The notes beneath the pieces were generated by a model, which saw nothing but the letters and a program-made list of their open reading frames with translations, did no database searches and was not told where the DNA came from. Position numbers and translations under genes: made by a program. A stretch of DNA of 64,000 nucleotides from Hyphomicrobiales bacterium (GTDB lineage: Bacteria > Pseudomonadota > Alphaproteobacteria > Rhizobiales > Rhizobiaceae): positions 142,143 through 206,142 of the forward strand of contig UBZP01000006.1 in assembly GCA_900469965.1 (NCBI GenBank). Reading direction: 5' to 3'. Below, one piece after another: positions 8,484 to 15,976 of this stretch. How positions within the stretch are numbered: position 1 is the first letter of the stretch; each line of letters opens with the position of its first letter.

Positions 8484-9041
8484 TTGACGATTTCAGTTTC
8501 ACCACAGGCCCTGCCGGCGCTCGTCCTGAACGCTGACTACAGGCCGCTGAGTTACTATCCCTTGTCGCTCTGGTCCTGGCAGGACGCGATCAAGGCAGTC
8601 TTCCTCGACCGTGTGAACATCATCGCGGAATACGAACACTCGGTCTCTTCGCCGAGCTTCACCATGCGGCTGCCGAGCGTCGTCAGCCTGAAGACCTACG
8701 TGCAGCCGTCGCGCCATCCGGCCTTCACCCGCTTCAACGTCTTCCTGCGCGACAGGTTCGAGTGCCAGTATTGCGGCTCGCCGGACGATCTCACCTTCGA
8801 CCATGTGGTGCCGCGCGCCCATGGCGGCGAGACGACCTGGTGCAACGTCGTCGCGGCCTGCTCGCCGTGCAACCTGCGCAAGGGCAGCAAGCTGCCCAAG
8901 CAGGCCGGCATGTTCCCGCACCAGCAGCCCTACCAGCCGACGGTGCAGGACCTGCACAACAACGGCCGGCTGTTCCCGCCGAACTACCTGCACGAAAGCT
9001 GGATGGACTATCTCTACTGGGACGTCGAACTGCAGCCCTGA
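8484..9041 (+). CDS. HNH endonuclease family protein
   Basis: The 185-residue protein has an HNH fold with zinc-binding cysteines in CQYC (94-97) and CSPC (126-129), the DH pair at 106-107 and Asn121. An N-terminal domain with PALVLNADYRPLSYYPLSLW is characteristic of a family found in nearly all rhizobia as a stand-alone chromosomal gene. The start is TTG at 8484; an AGGAG six bases upstream decides it, since no ATG fits. No restriction or phage partners lie beside it, so it is more likely a housekeeping nuclease-like protein than a defence gene. Its cellular role is not established. Confidence 0.9.
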   Translation: MTISVSPQALPALVLNADYRPLSYYPLSLWSWQDAIKAVFLDRVNIIAEYEHSVSSPSFTMRLPSVVSLKTYVQPSRHPAFTRFNVFLRDRFECQYCGSPDDLTFDHVVPRAHGGETTWCNVVAACSPCNLRKGSKLPKQAGMFPHQQPYQPTVQDLHNNGRLFPPNYLHESWMDYLYWDVELQP

Positions 9042-9128
9042 CGCTCAGCCTTGCAGAACGCCCGGCCCGCGGCGCCGGCCGGCCATGGCCGCCGCCCAGG
9101 CGCGTGTCCCTGATCCGTTTCCCGAACG

Positions 9129-9644
9129 TCAGCTTGCCTTCTTCGCCCGGACGCCGGCGAAGGCGATCGCAGCCAGGATGAGGCTCGCGATCACGTTCCA
9201 GCCGGCGAAGGACAGGCCGAGGACGCGCAGCGAGGCTTCCGTGCAGGACGGCGGCTTCTTGGCGTCGAGGTCGCCGAGCAGGTCGCCGGCATTCTGCGAG
9301 ATGCCCTGGGCGGTCGTCGCGCAGGTCGCAGGACCCTCCCAGAAGCCCCATTCCGCGCCGGCGTGGTAGACGCCGAGCCCCGCCCCGACCAGCATCATCA
9401 CCCCCACGACGAGCAGCAGGAGCCGCGTCAGCCAGGACGGCCCGCCGAGTGCTGCCGACAGCGCCGCCAGCACCGCGACCGGGATGCCGTAGTAATAGGG
9501 CAGCCGCTGCAGCAGGCAGAGCGCGCAGGGGATATAGCCGCCGATATGCTCGAAGCCGAGCGCGCCGCCGACCGTAGCGGTCATGCCGAGGGCGAGGAGA
9601 AGGGCGAAAGGCAGGGTGGAGCGGTCTTTGAGGGCAAGCGACAT
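9129..9644 (-). CDS. dsbB: Disulfide bond formation protein B family
   Basis: The 171-residue inner-membrane protein has four predicted helices and the quinone-reducing DsbB active-site CALC (Cys40, Cys43) after the first helix. A second periplasmic cysteine pair is Cys108 and Cys134, in the loop before the last helix. It would reoxidise DsbA by passing electrons to ubiquinone. The start at 9644 has GGA nine bases upstream; an ATG three codons earlier is possible. It is 14 bp downstream of the yqaA-like gene and probably in the same operon. No dsbA is in the window. Confidence 0.88.
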   Translation of the reverse strand: MSLALKDRSTLPFALLLALGMTATVGGALGFEHIGGYIPCALCLLQRLPYYYGIPVAVLAALSAALGGPSWLTRLLLLVVGVMMLVGAGLGVYHAGAEWGFWEGPATCATTAQGISQNAGDLLGDLDAKKPPSCTEASLRVLGLSFAGWNVIASLILAAIAFAGVRAKKAS

Positions 9645-9658
9645 GGCAGGCATTCCGT

Positions 9659-10249
9659 TCAGGCGGCGACGTAACGATAGGCAACATAGAGCGCGATCAG
9701 CAGACCGGCGCCGACGCCCGCGATCAGGCCCAGCTGCTTGTCGATGAAATCGCGGATCGGCGCGCCGTAGCGGCGCAGGAGCCAGGCGAGGAAGAAGAAG
9801 CGGGCGCCGCGCGCAAGGATCGCCGAGAGGATGAAGAGCCCGAGATTGATGTTGGCCGCACCCGAGAGGATGGTCACGACCTTGATCGGCGGCAGGTGCG
9901 CCACCCCGGAGGTGACGAGCAGCAGGACCAGCGTCTCATAGCCGACGGAGGCGCGCAGTTCTTCGAATGCGTCGAGCTTGCCATAGAATTCCAGCACCGG
10001 CTTCGCGATGGCCTCGAAGGCGTAGTGGCCGAGATACCAGCCCGCGACGCCGCCGAGCACGGAGGCGACCGTCGCCACCAGGGCATAGCGCCAGAGCCGC
10101 TCGGGACGGGCCAGCCCCATCGGCAGGAACAGGACGTCGGCCGGAATCAGAAAGACCGAGCTTTCGACGAAGGCGATGACGGCAAGCCAGACCTCGGCCG
10201 ACTTGCGTGCGGCGAGCGACATGGTCCAGTCGTAGAGGCGTCGGAGCAT
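9659..10249 (-). CDS. YqaA/DedA-like inner-membrane protein
   Basis: The 196-residue protein belongs to the YqaA branch of the SNARE-associated/DedA superfamily. It has several hydrophobic helices and conserved features such as FVESSVFLIPADVLFLPM, GGVAGWYLGH and the C-terminal helix with ARGARFFFLAWLLRRYG. Members are thought to act in lipid flipping or envelope homeostasis. The ATG at 10249 is preferred over an in-frame TTG at 10267 because GGAACCC lies just before it. It leads the dsbB gene. Confidence 0.88.
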   Translation of the reverse strand: MLRRLYDWTMSLAARKSAEVWLAVIAFVESSVFLIPADVLFLPMGLARPERLWRYALVATVASVLGGVAGWYLGHYAFEAIAKPVLEFYGKLDAFEELRASVGYETLVLLLVTSGVAHLPPIKVVTILSGAANINLGLFILSAILARGARFFFLAWLLRRYGAPIRDFIDKQLGLIAGVGAGLLIALYVAYRYVAA

Positions 10250-10410
10250 GAAAGGGTTCCGGTTCAAGGGGTTGCATTTCTAGCAGCTCCGCCCCCGTTG
10301 TAAACGTCACTGCGGCCGCACTATGGCCGGCGCGGCCGTCCGCCGCAACTGCCCCCAACGCCCTGCCTCCGCTTTGCCGCCCCACAACGGGGCGTCGCGA
10401 CTTGCGCGCC

Positions 10411-10658
10411 CGCGCGGCTCGGGCGGCATCGCGAACTTCTCGATGTCCATCTTCGGCTACGAGCGGAACCAGCAGGGCGAACGCCCGGACCTCACCCGCA
10501 TCCGGATCCTGAAGAACCGCTGGACCGGCTGGACTGGTGTGGCCGATGTGCTGCGCTGGGATGAGACTCTCGGCCGCCAGATTGTCACCGACGAGGCGTG
10601 CCCGGACAACAAGGAAAGCGCGTCTTCGGGCTTCGGGCCCGTCGAAAAGGAATATCAG
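10411..10658 (+). pseudogene. C-terminal fragment of a T7 gp4-like primase-helicase
   Basis: The frame reads RGSGGIANFSMSIFGYERNQ, then QGERPDLTRIRILKNRWTG, then TGVADVLRWDETLGR. In T7-like gp4 helicases the same region reads RGSG, then ERNQQG, RILK and TGDTG before the acidic tail. These are the last motifs of the helicase domain. The N-terminal primase, Walker A and Walker B parts are missing; the sequence before about 10405 does not continue the homology. The frame runs without a stop into the next small open frame. I judge it a truncated relic. Confidence 0.6.
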
Positions 10659-10964
10659 ATGAGCAAGGAAAAACTGGAGAAGGAGCTGGCCGCACTCCGA
10701 GATGAGGTAAGCCAGCAGGGGGTACGCCTGACCCTTGCCCAGGGGTGGGTCAACCTCCTCACCAAGGCATACGATGCGCTCCTCCACGACGGGGTCAACT
10801 ACCGCGACCTGAAGGAATACAAGGACGAGTACCCGGACGAGGGCCATGAAGATGCCCGTTACGCAGGCTCGCAGCGTCTTTGTGGCCTGGATGGGCCGCG
10901 TAGAGAGTGCGATCCATACGGCTGTCCGAAGGAAGGGCTTCAAGTTAGTCTAGGGCTTGTTTGA
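10659..10964 (+). CDS. Small phage-like hypothetical protein
   Basis: This 101-residue frame starts at ATG 10659 with AAGGAA eight bases upstream. The first half is a charged coiled-coil (MSKEKLEKELAALRDEVSQQ), followed by ALLHDGVNYRDLKEYKDEYP. The last 35 residues look less natural, and a different frame at 10846-10953 encodes a basic 35-residue peptide (MKMPVTQARSVFVAWMGRV...), so the original gene may have ended earlier. It lies directly after the helicase fragment, where T7-like phages carry small genes between gp4 and gp5. No function can be named. Confidence 0.45.
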   Translation: MSKEKLEKELAALRDEVSQQGVRLTLAQGWVNLLTKAYDALLHDGVNYRDLKEYKDEYPDEGHEDARYAGSQRLCGLDGPRRECDPYGCPKEGLQVSLGLV

Positions 10965-11136
10965 CCGACTGGTTGCCGCCATGTTACAAAAATCGAAGGG
11001 CCGAAGCAGTTTCCTGCTCCGACCCTCCTACTAGGTGGCACCCTACGGGCCTGCCGGATTGGGCCGCTGCGAACGGCTTTCTCCGGGAATGGGTTCGTTC
11101 AAGTGACTACGGAGGTTCCATCAGGCTCACCTCCTT

Positions 11137-11742
11137 TCACTCGAAGATATCAGCGGAGGGGACCTCGTTTGAGGTCTCCTCTCGTCCTGCTAAGACAGGG
11201 AACCAGGTGCGGCCGTGACGCCGCGCCAATCCCTCTTGCGAGAGTCGGTAGAGGTTCATGCCTACCGTCTTGTCGTGCATCTCCACACCGACCGCCCGCA
11301 GTGCGTCGATAATTTGCCGCGCTGTAATGCCACGGTCCGCCGCGTTCTTCAGCTTCTCCCAAACGAGGGTCTTGATGTTTATGTCTTGCTCGCTCTCATT
11401 CAGCTCCGACAAGGGGGCAAGCTCCGACAACTCTTCGTCCTCGTCGGCATGCTGCGATGCCTTCAGTGCCTCTTCGATGAACGTGGGGGAATAATTCGCA
11501 AGGGCAAGCGCGTCTGAGAACCGCTTCCTTCCGATAGCATTCAGTACGACACGCCAAGAGCTGGACCCAGACAGGTCGAGGAATACCTCCAACGCAGTTT
11601 GGGTGCGGTGGATGGCCTTCTGCGCCTCCCTGTAGCGGATCTCAGCCTCTTCACGGTCCTCCTTCGCCTTTGTGAGGTCCTGTATCGAGTTCAGAGATTT
11701 CACGAAGAGCGCGAACACGGCATCTTTTTCGTAGTCTTCCAT
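11137..11742 (-). CDS. Hypothetical protein with C-terminal winged-helix-like segment
   Basis: The 201-residue protein starts at ATG 11742 with GGAAAC upstream. Residues 10-60 form a charged helix likely to be a coiled coil (TKAKEDREEAEIRYREAQ). The central part is acidic (DEDEELSELAPLSE). The C-terminal third (ITARQIIDALRAVGVEMHDK to RHGRTWFPV) resembles a winged helix-turn-helix DNA-binding domain. Codon use is less GC-biased than that of neighbours, and the gene is opposite in strand to the phage fragments around it, so it may be a transferred cargo gene. I do not recognise a family. Confidence 0.6.
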   Translation of the reverse strand: MEDYEKDAVFALFVKSLNSIQDLTKAKEDREEAEIRYREAQKAIHRTQTALEVFLDLSGSSSWRVVLNAIGRKRFSDALALANYSPTFIEEALKASQHADEDEELSELAPLSELNESEQDINIKTLVWEKLKNAADRGITARQIIDALRAVGVEMHDKTVGMNLYRLSQEGLARRHGRTWFPVLAGREETSNEVPSADIFE

Positions 11743-12184
11743 GAGTTTCCGATTCCTTTCTTGCTCTCCTTAAATCATTGATAGCCCTCAAAGGCAATCC
11801 TTTTGATGGGAAAATGCGAACTCCATCATGATATTTCTGTTGTAGGGAATTGGTGGTGTGAAAATTGTTGTTATCGAAAAGCGCCTCCGTTTGAAGGAAA
11901 TCTGGACCGTCCCTGATGTCTATGAGCTAGGCGAAGACCCCTCCATGCACGGGAATCGGACCTCCATTCGTTCTCTCGATGTCTCCCCGGTGATCTACCG
12001 AGACCTGGTTCCCGGAGAATCCCAAGGCCCATCCCCCCGGCGCGGGCCCCAGCGACCGAGCCCAGCGTGGCTACTGGTTCCGCCTGATGCACGCCTGGAA
12101 GTCATCCCTAAGAGGATAATCAACATGGAATTTGACTGGCATTGGCTGGACGGCTCCCGCGTGGAGGGCCGCCGAGGGCCTCGC

Positions 12185-12411
12185 TATGCCCACGACATCT
12201 CCTGCCGGATGTCAGCACCGTCCACTCCCTGGTACTCATCGACCTCGACACCGGGGAGATGGTCTCCTGTGCGTCCAGTCGCGCACGGCCTGGAGCTTCT
12301 CTTGAAGGCCAGCTTCGCGATTGGGCGAACCGAGGAAGCCCAGTCCTCGCCTTCACCGGCCGTCCCGGAGCCACCCCGAACAGGTGGCCGCCTTCACCAA
12401 GGAGCTTCTAA
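12185..12411 (+). pseudogene. Fragment like the exonuclease start of T7-type DNA polymerase
   Basis: One frame reads LLPDVSTVHSLVLIDLDTGE and continues with a plausible exonuclease-domain segment ending RGSPVLAFTG. T7 gp5 starts with DIEANALLESVTKFH and a similar spacing to VFHNG. The usual DIE motif would fall at 12190-12200 but is out of frame, as if one or a few bases were lost, and the frame degenerates after 12345. A candidate original start is ATG 12185 with GAGGG upstream. The resemblance is short; it is supported by the gp4 fragment 1.5 kb upstream in the same orientation. Confidence 0.35.
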
Positions 12412-12482
12412 AATGAACATGCCGACCGCCAACGGATTGCTGGCCGCACTCATACTCGGCGACCTCTTCAAGAGAATTGTCG

Positions 12483-12567
12483 TGGTGCCCCGTGCCGGGA
12501 TCGAACCAGCACTCCTCTCGGAACCGCATTTTGAGTGCGGCGCGTCTACCAGTTCCGCCAACGGGGC
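12483..12567 (-). tRNA. tRNA-Leu (anticodon CAA)
   Basis: The reverse strand folds into a complete cloverleaf: acceptor GCCCCGT (12567-12561) pairs with ACGGGGC (12493-12487), D arm with GGTAGACGC, anticodon stem CCGCA/TGCGG with loop CTCAAAA giving anticodon CAA, a long class II variable arm and a T arm with TTCGATC. The CCA end is encoded (12485-12483). It reads UUG leucine codons. It lies inside the phage-like patch; tRNA-Leu genes are common integration targets, but no duplicated 3' end was seen nearby. Confidence 0.95.
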
Positions 12568-12607
12568 ACAACAGGACAAGTATCCGGTGGGCAAGGGGGG
12601 CTCCCCG

Positions 12608-12787
12608 ATGGCCGAAGCGGACACATGGTGGCAGGCTGGTGGCCCTGCCGAGAAGGGCCTCTATCACGGGCTCGCCAATCCGCGCAAGGAGGAACTCTCA
12701 GGGGCGAGCCCCACGTTCATGCTGGGTGATGCACTCGGCGAGGAGCTGGATGCTCTCGACCGTGCAATCGACGCTCTGGTGTTCTAG
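12608..12787 (+). CDS. Small hypothetical protein in phage-like region
   Basis: This 59-residue frame begins at ATG 12608 after a G-rich stretch that can act as a ribosome binding site. It reads MAEADTWWQAGGPAEKGLYH and ends in an acidic helical segment GDALGEELDALDRAIDAL. The composition looks coding, unlike the other frames here, but no family is recognised. It may be the remains of a phage gene. Confidence 0.3.
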   Translation: MAEADTWWQAGGPAEKGLYHGLANPRKEELSGASPTFMLGDALGEELDALDRAIDALVF

Positions 12788-13100
12788 GCGCAGCGTCCGC
12801 AGGAGACAACACTCCCGCATTGCACGCAGTACGACATCTTCGACCGATCACGACTGAGAAGGTCTCGCGATGGGCCTCGACAATTGCCGCATGGCAGACC
12901 GCTGGTCCAGCTCTATGAAGAGATCGACCTCCCCGGCAGCATCTATGTTTCCTTTATGTTCGACACGCGGGCTACGGTTAGGCCTGCCCTGCCTGCGGCC
13001 GCGGCCTAGGCTGTGCCCCTCTGCCGCACCCGCAGTGTCTATCCCGACGCACGCGTTCCCCGACCTGCCCCCAAATGCCTCCTGCCCGGCTCGCCCTCCC

Positions 13101-15470
13101 TCAGAGGATGAAATCCCCTTTGGTCAGGTTGATGATGCCGGTGAGTTCGATCTGGAAGTCGGCGTGGCGGTCGTGGTCGGTGTCGCCGTAGACGACGGTG
13201 CGGTCGTTCTTGGTGCCCTTTTCGTCGAAGGTGCGGAAGACCAGTTCGCCGGCCTTGCCGTCGAAGCCGCCCTTGCCGCTCCAGACGAAATCCTGGTTGC
13301 CGGAGCGATGGCTGTTCGCATCGATGGCGGAGATGTCCAGCTTGTCCTGCGCGTGGACGAAGTCGGTGATCGTGTCGCGCCTGTCGTTGCCGAGTCCGGA
13401 ATGGTTGACCGAGGCGAAGACGAAGGTGTCGCGGTCGGCGCCGCCGGTCAGCAGATCGACGCCGCTGCCGCCGTTCAGCCGGTCGTTGCCGGCGCCGCCG
13501 GTGACCACATCGTTGCCGCCCTTGCCGTAGAGGGCGTCCTTGCCCGAGGTTCCGCTCAGCCGGTCGTTGCCCGAGGTGCCGTATTTTTCTTCCATCGCGT
13601 CGGTCACGGCAATCTTGAAGGACTTCGATGCCTCGTGCCCGGTGCCGATCGAGGGGTCGTCGAGGCGGACGGTGACGTCCAGCGAACGGTTGGTCTCGTA
13701 GTCGAGCTTGACCCCCTTCTTCAGCCAGAGCGCACCGTTGGCGATCTCGAACAGCTTGGCGTCGCTGCCGGTGAGCGACAGCCGGTTGCTGCCGCCGTCG
13801 GGATCGGAGACCGAAAGCGTCGCCACCTTGCGCGCCGCGCCGGTCCAGGCGTCCTCGGCGATCTGCGACAGGGTCTGGCCGGCGACGAGCGTCGGGACGT
13901 CGTTGACCGGGGTGACGGTCAAGTTGAAGCTCTTGGCGACCGGCGTCGAGCCGTCCTCGTTGCCGTCTTCGACGGACACCTTGAAGGCGGCCTTGGTCGT
14001 CTCCGAGCCGGTGTGGACGAAGCCGACCTTGCCCGCGGCGAGCTCGGTGCCGGTGAAGCTCGAAGCCGCCTTGCCGTTGACGTAGACCTTGCCGTTCGAC
14101 AGGGCGGAGACCGTGAAGCGGACGCCTGCGGCGCTGTCGTCGGCGTCGGAGAAGTTCAGGTCGGCGGTGGTCAGCTTGTAGCTGCCGCCTTCCTTCACCG
14201 TCGCCTTCAGGTCGCCGATGAGCTGCGGCGGCGCATTCGGCGCGCGCTCGACGGCGTAGTTGTTCGACACCGCCTTGCCGGTCCCGGCATTGCCGGCGAG
14301 ATCGGCGATGCCGGCCTTGTAGAGCGTGATGAGGTTGGTCGCATCCGTCACCCCGGCCTTGGCCGTGAGCGTGGCGGTCCAGGTCTTGCCGCCGTCGGAG
14401 GAGGCGAGGCCCGACAGCGAGCCGTTGGCGACCGAAAAATCCGCCGTCGACAGGCCGGTGACGGCCTCGCTGAAGGTGATCGTGACGGTGCTGGTCTCGC
14501 CGGCAACGAGGTCGTCGTCGGCCACCACGATCGCAGCGGTCGGGCGCACGCCGTCCACGGCGATGGCCTTGTTGCCGCCGAGCGAGCCGGCGGCACCCGG
14601 CGCGGCGAGCGCCAGGAGTGCGGCGACGCCGTCGTCGGTCGCAATCGTGCCGGCGTTCAGCTCCAGCGCGGCGTTCGAGAGATAGTCGAGGTCGGCGGCG
14701 GTGTCGCCCTCCTGCACGGTGTAGGTGAAGGTCAGCGTGTTCGAACCGCTGCCGCCGGCATAGGTGGCGTTCCTGTCGGTGGCGCCGGTCTCGAGACGCA
14801 GCAGCGGCGTTCCGGTCACCTCGACCGCCTGGTCGAACGTCACGGTGATGGTGATCGCGTCGCCCACCGCGTAGACGCCGTCGGCCGCCGTGGACGAAAC
14901 GCTCGTCACCGCCGGCGGCACGGGAACGTCGTCGACGATGATGTCGTCGATCACGAAGGCGATGTCGGCCGCTCCGTCCGGCTGGACGATCCGGAACGTG
15001 TCGATGGACCGCCAGAACTCGCCCTGCAGCGTCACCAGGGTGTCTTCGAAATCCTTCACGTCGAAATCCTGATGGACGACCTCGACCCCGTCCGCATAGC
15101 CGACGACGCGGACGGTGTCGGAATAGACGCCGTTTTCGGCCGTTCCCATGCCGTAGTTGTCGATATGGAAGCTCTTGAGCCAGAATTTCGAGCCATCGGT
15201 CGAGGCGAACTCCGCCGCGGCGATCGTGTCCAGCGTGCCGAGGACGCGCAGGCCGAGGTCGTCCGGATTCACGAGGACCGATTCCTCGTCGTCGCTGATG
15301 ACGTCGAGGAACTCGGTCAGGGGCGAGCCGACATTGTCCTCCGTGTCGAGCAGCCTGATCGTCCAGTTGCCGATCGTCCGCTCGCTGCCGCCGAGGCTCG
15401 AGGTATCGTCGCCATCCGTGTCGCCCGTCAGCGGAATGCCTTCGAAAGTGAGTGACTCCGGTGTGGCCAT
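13101..15470 (-). CDS. RTX-type calcium-binding secreted protein with Ig-like and cadherin-like domains
   Basis: The 789-residue protein lacks an N-terminal signal peptide, as expected for type I secretion. Order of parts: an N-terminal beta-rich domain (about 1-180) with WLKSFHIDNYG; Ig-like domains (about 190-400) with VTITFSEAVTGL; cadherin/VCBS-like domains (about 410-620) with KSFNLTVTPVND; then RTX nonapeptides (about 640-700) such as GGAGNDRLNGGSGVDLLTGG; and a serralysin-type C-terminal region with FVFASVNHSGLGNDRRDTITDF ending in GDFIL. The start at 15470 has GAGGAG ten bases upstream. A role in adhesion or surface matrix is likely. No type I exporter genes lie nearby. Confidence 0.85.
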   Translation of the reverse strand: MATPESLTFEGIPLTGDTDGDDTSSLGGSERTIGNWTIRLLDTEDNVGSPLTEFLDVISDDEESVLVNPDDLGLRVLGTLDTIAAAEFASTDGSKFWLKSFHIDNYGMGTAENGVYSDTVRVVGYADGVEVVHQDFDVKDFEDTLVTLQGEFWRSIDTFRIVQPDGAADIAFVIDDIIVDDVPVPPAVTSVSSTAADGVYAVGDAITITVTFDQAVEVTGTPLLRLETGATDRNATYAGGSGSNTLTFTYTVQEGDTAADLDYLSNAALELNAGTIATDDGVAALLALAAPGAAGSLGGNKAIAVDGVRPTAAIVVADDDLVAGETSTVTITFSEAVTGLSTADFSVANGSLSGLASSDGGKTWTATLTAKAGVTDATNLITLYKAGIADLAGNAGTGKAVSNNYAVERAPNAPPQLIGDLKATVKEGGSYKLTTADLNFSDADDSAAGVRFTVSALSNGKVYVNGKAASSFTGTELAAGKVGFVHTGSETTKAAFKVSVEDGNEDGSTPVAKSFNLTVTPVNDVPTLVAGQTLSQIAEDAWTGAARKVATLSVSDPDGGSNRLSLTGSDAKLFEIANGALWLKKGVKLDYETNRSLDVTVRLDDPSIGTGHEASKSFKIAVTDAMEEKYGTSGNDRLSGTSGKDALYGKGGNDVVTGGAGNDRLNGGSGVDLLTGGADRDTFVFASVNHSGLGNDRRDTITDFVHAQDKLDISAIDANSHRSGNQDFVWSGKGGFDGKAGELVFRTFDEKGTKNDRTVVYGDTDHDRHADFQIELTGIINLTKGDFIL

Positions 15471-15976
15471 GGCGTGTCTTCTCCTCAAGGGGCGGAACGG
15501 GTTCAACGGGTCGGCGGGGTCGATCGACCGGGCCGATGGCCTTCGGCAGTGCGCAGGCGCCGCAACTGTCGCGGCGAGGTGCGGAATGCCGGAAGTTCTT
15601 TCTTCCCCTAGGGTTATACGCACGGACTGTCCGGAAACGAACACAGCCAATGGGCGAAACGGCCCCTCCCTCGCCACCGCCTATGAAGTGTGTGGGACGA
15701 TCCACCCATGAGGTAGGCAGACGGTCGAAGGGGAGGTGAGGGGCTATGGCAAATGCCGTAGACGCCGCATCGGTTAGCGGTCACGCACCCTTGCGTTGCA
15801 TCCTATTTGCTGGCCTCGGAGGCGGATGCGGGGTGGTGCCGGGACAAGCGCGGGCGTGCACTCCCGCCGATAGGGGCGCCGAAACGGGCGCCGTCACCGC
15901 CCCCAAAACGACGAATGGCCCGCCGCGTGTGCGGCGAGCCATTCCCGGAGACCGCGGTCTCTTTCCCTGGGAGGAA
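15471..15976. other. Intergenic region between the RTX gene and dctA
   Basis: About 500 bp without a convincing gene. It holds upstream DNA of the RTX gene on one side and the dctA terminator (15905-15943) on the other. A plus-strand frame starting at ATG 15746 after AGGTGAGG is not accepted, because it runs through the terminator and antisense to dctA. Confidence 0.6.
15905..15943 (-). terminator. Terminator of dctA
   Basis: A 13-bp stem with one mismatch and a GTGT loop (15943-15914) lies 34 nt after the dctA stop. On the minus strand it is followed by CGTCGTTTTGG. It is a good rho-independent terminator. Confidence 0.75.

Larger units (their letters stand above)
10411..13010. mobile_element. 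Decayed phage-like accessory region (T7-type replication gene fragments)
   Basis: Between yqaA and the RTX gene lie about 2.6 kb with broken frames, short overlapping open frames and base composition lower than the surroundings near 11.1-12.0 kb. A C-terminal fragment like T7 gp4 primase-helicase (10411-10658) and a fragment like the start of T7 gp5 DNA polymerase (12185-12411) occur in the T7 gene order. From 11743 to 12184 I see only broken coding traces; one short frame (about 11994-12118) ends in AQRGYWFRLMHAWKSS. From 12788 to 13100 there are further traces (for instance LYEEIDLPGSIYVSF) but no intact gene. No integrase or structural gene is visible. The boundaries are approximate. Confidence 0.5.

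Noticed and set aside
8484..9041. HNH gene as part of a defence or restriction system
   Set aside because: No methyltransferase, toxin or phage gene is adjacent, and the family is a conserved chromosomal gene in rhizobia.
10995..11028. Imperfect 12-bp hairpin after the small phage-like gene
   Set aside because: It has two mismatches and no T-run; too weak to call a terminator.
11156..11181. 11-bp hairpin GAGGGGACCTC/GAGGTCTCCTC as a terminator
   Set aside because: It lies inside the 3' end of the 201-residue coding region, and no T-run follows on either strand.
11858..12787. 310-codon open frame on the plus strand across the phage-like region
   Set aside because: It runs through the tRNA-Leu gene in antisense, starts with GTG, and only patches of it look coding; other frames are better in several parts.
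12870..15455. 861-codon plus-strand frame opposite the RTX gene, and an 888-codon second frame on the minus strand
   Set aside because: The 858-codon minus frame contains RTX repeats, Ig-like domains and a natural end; the other two are shadows of it.
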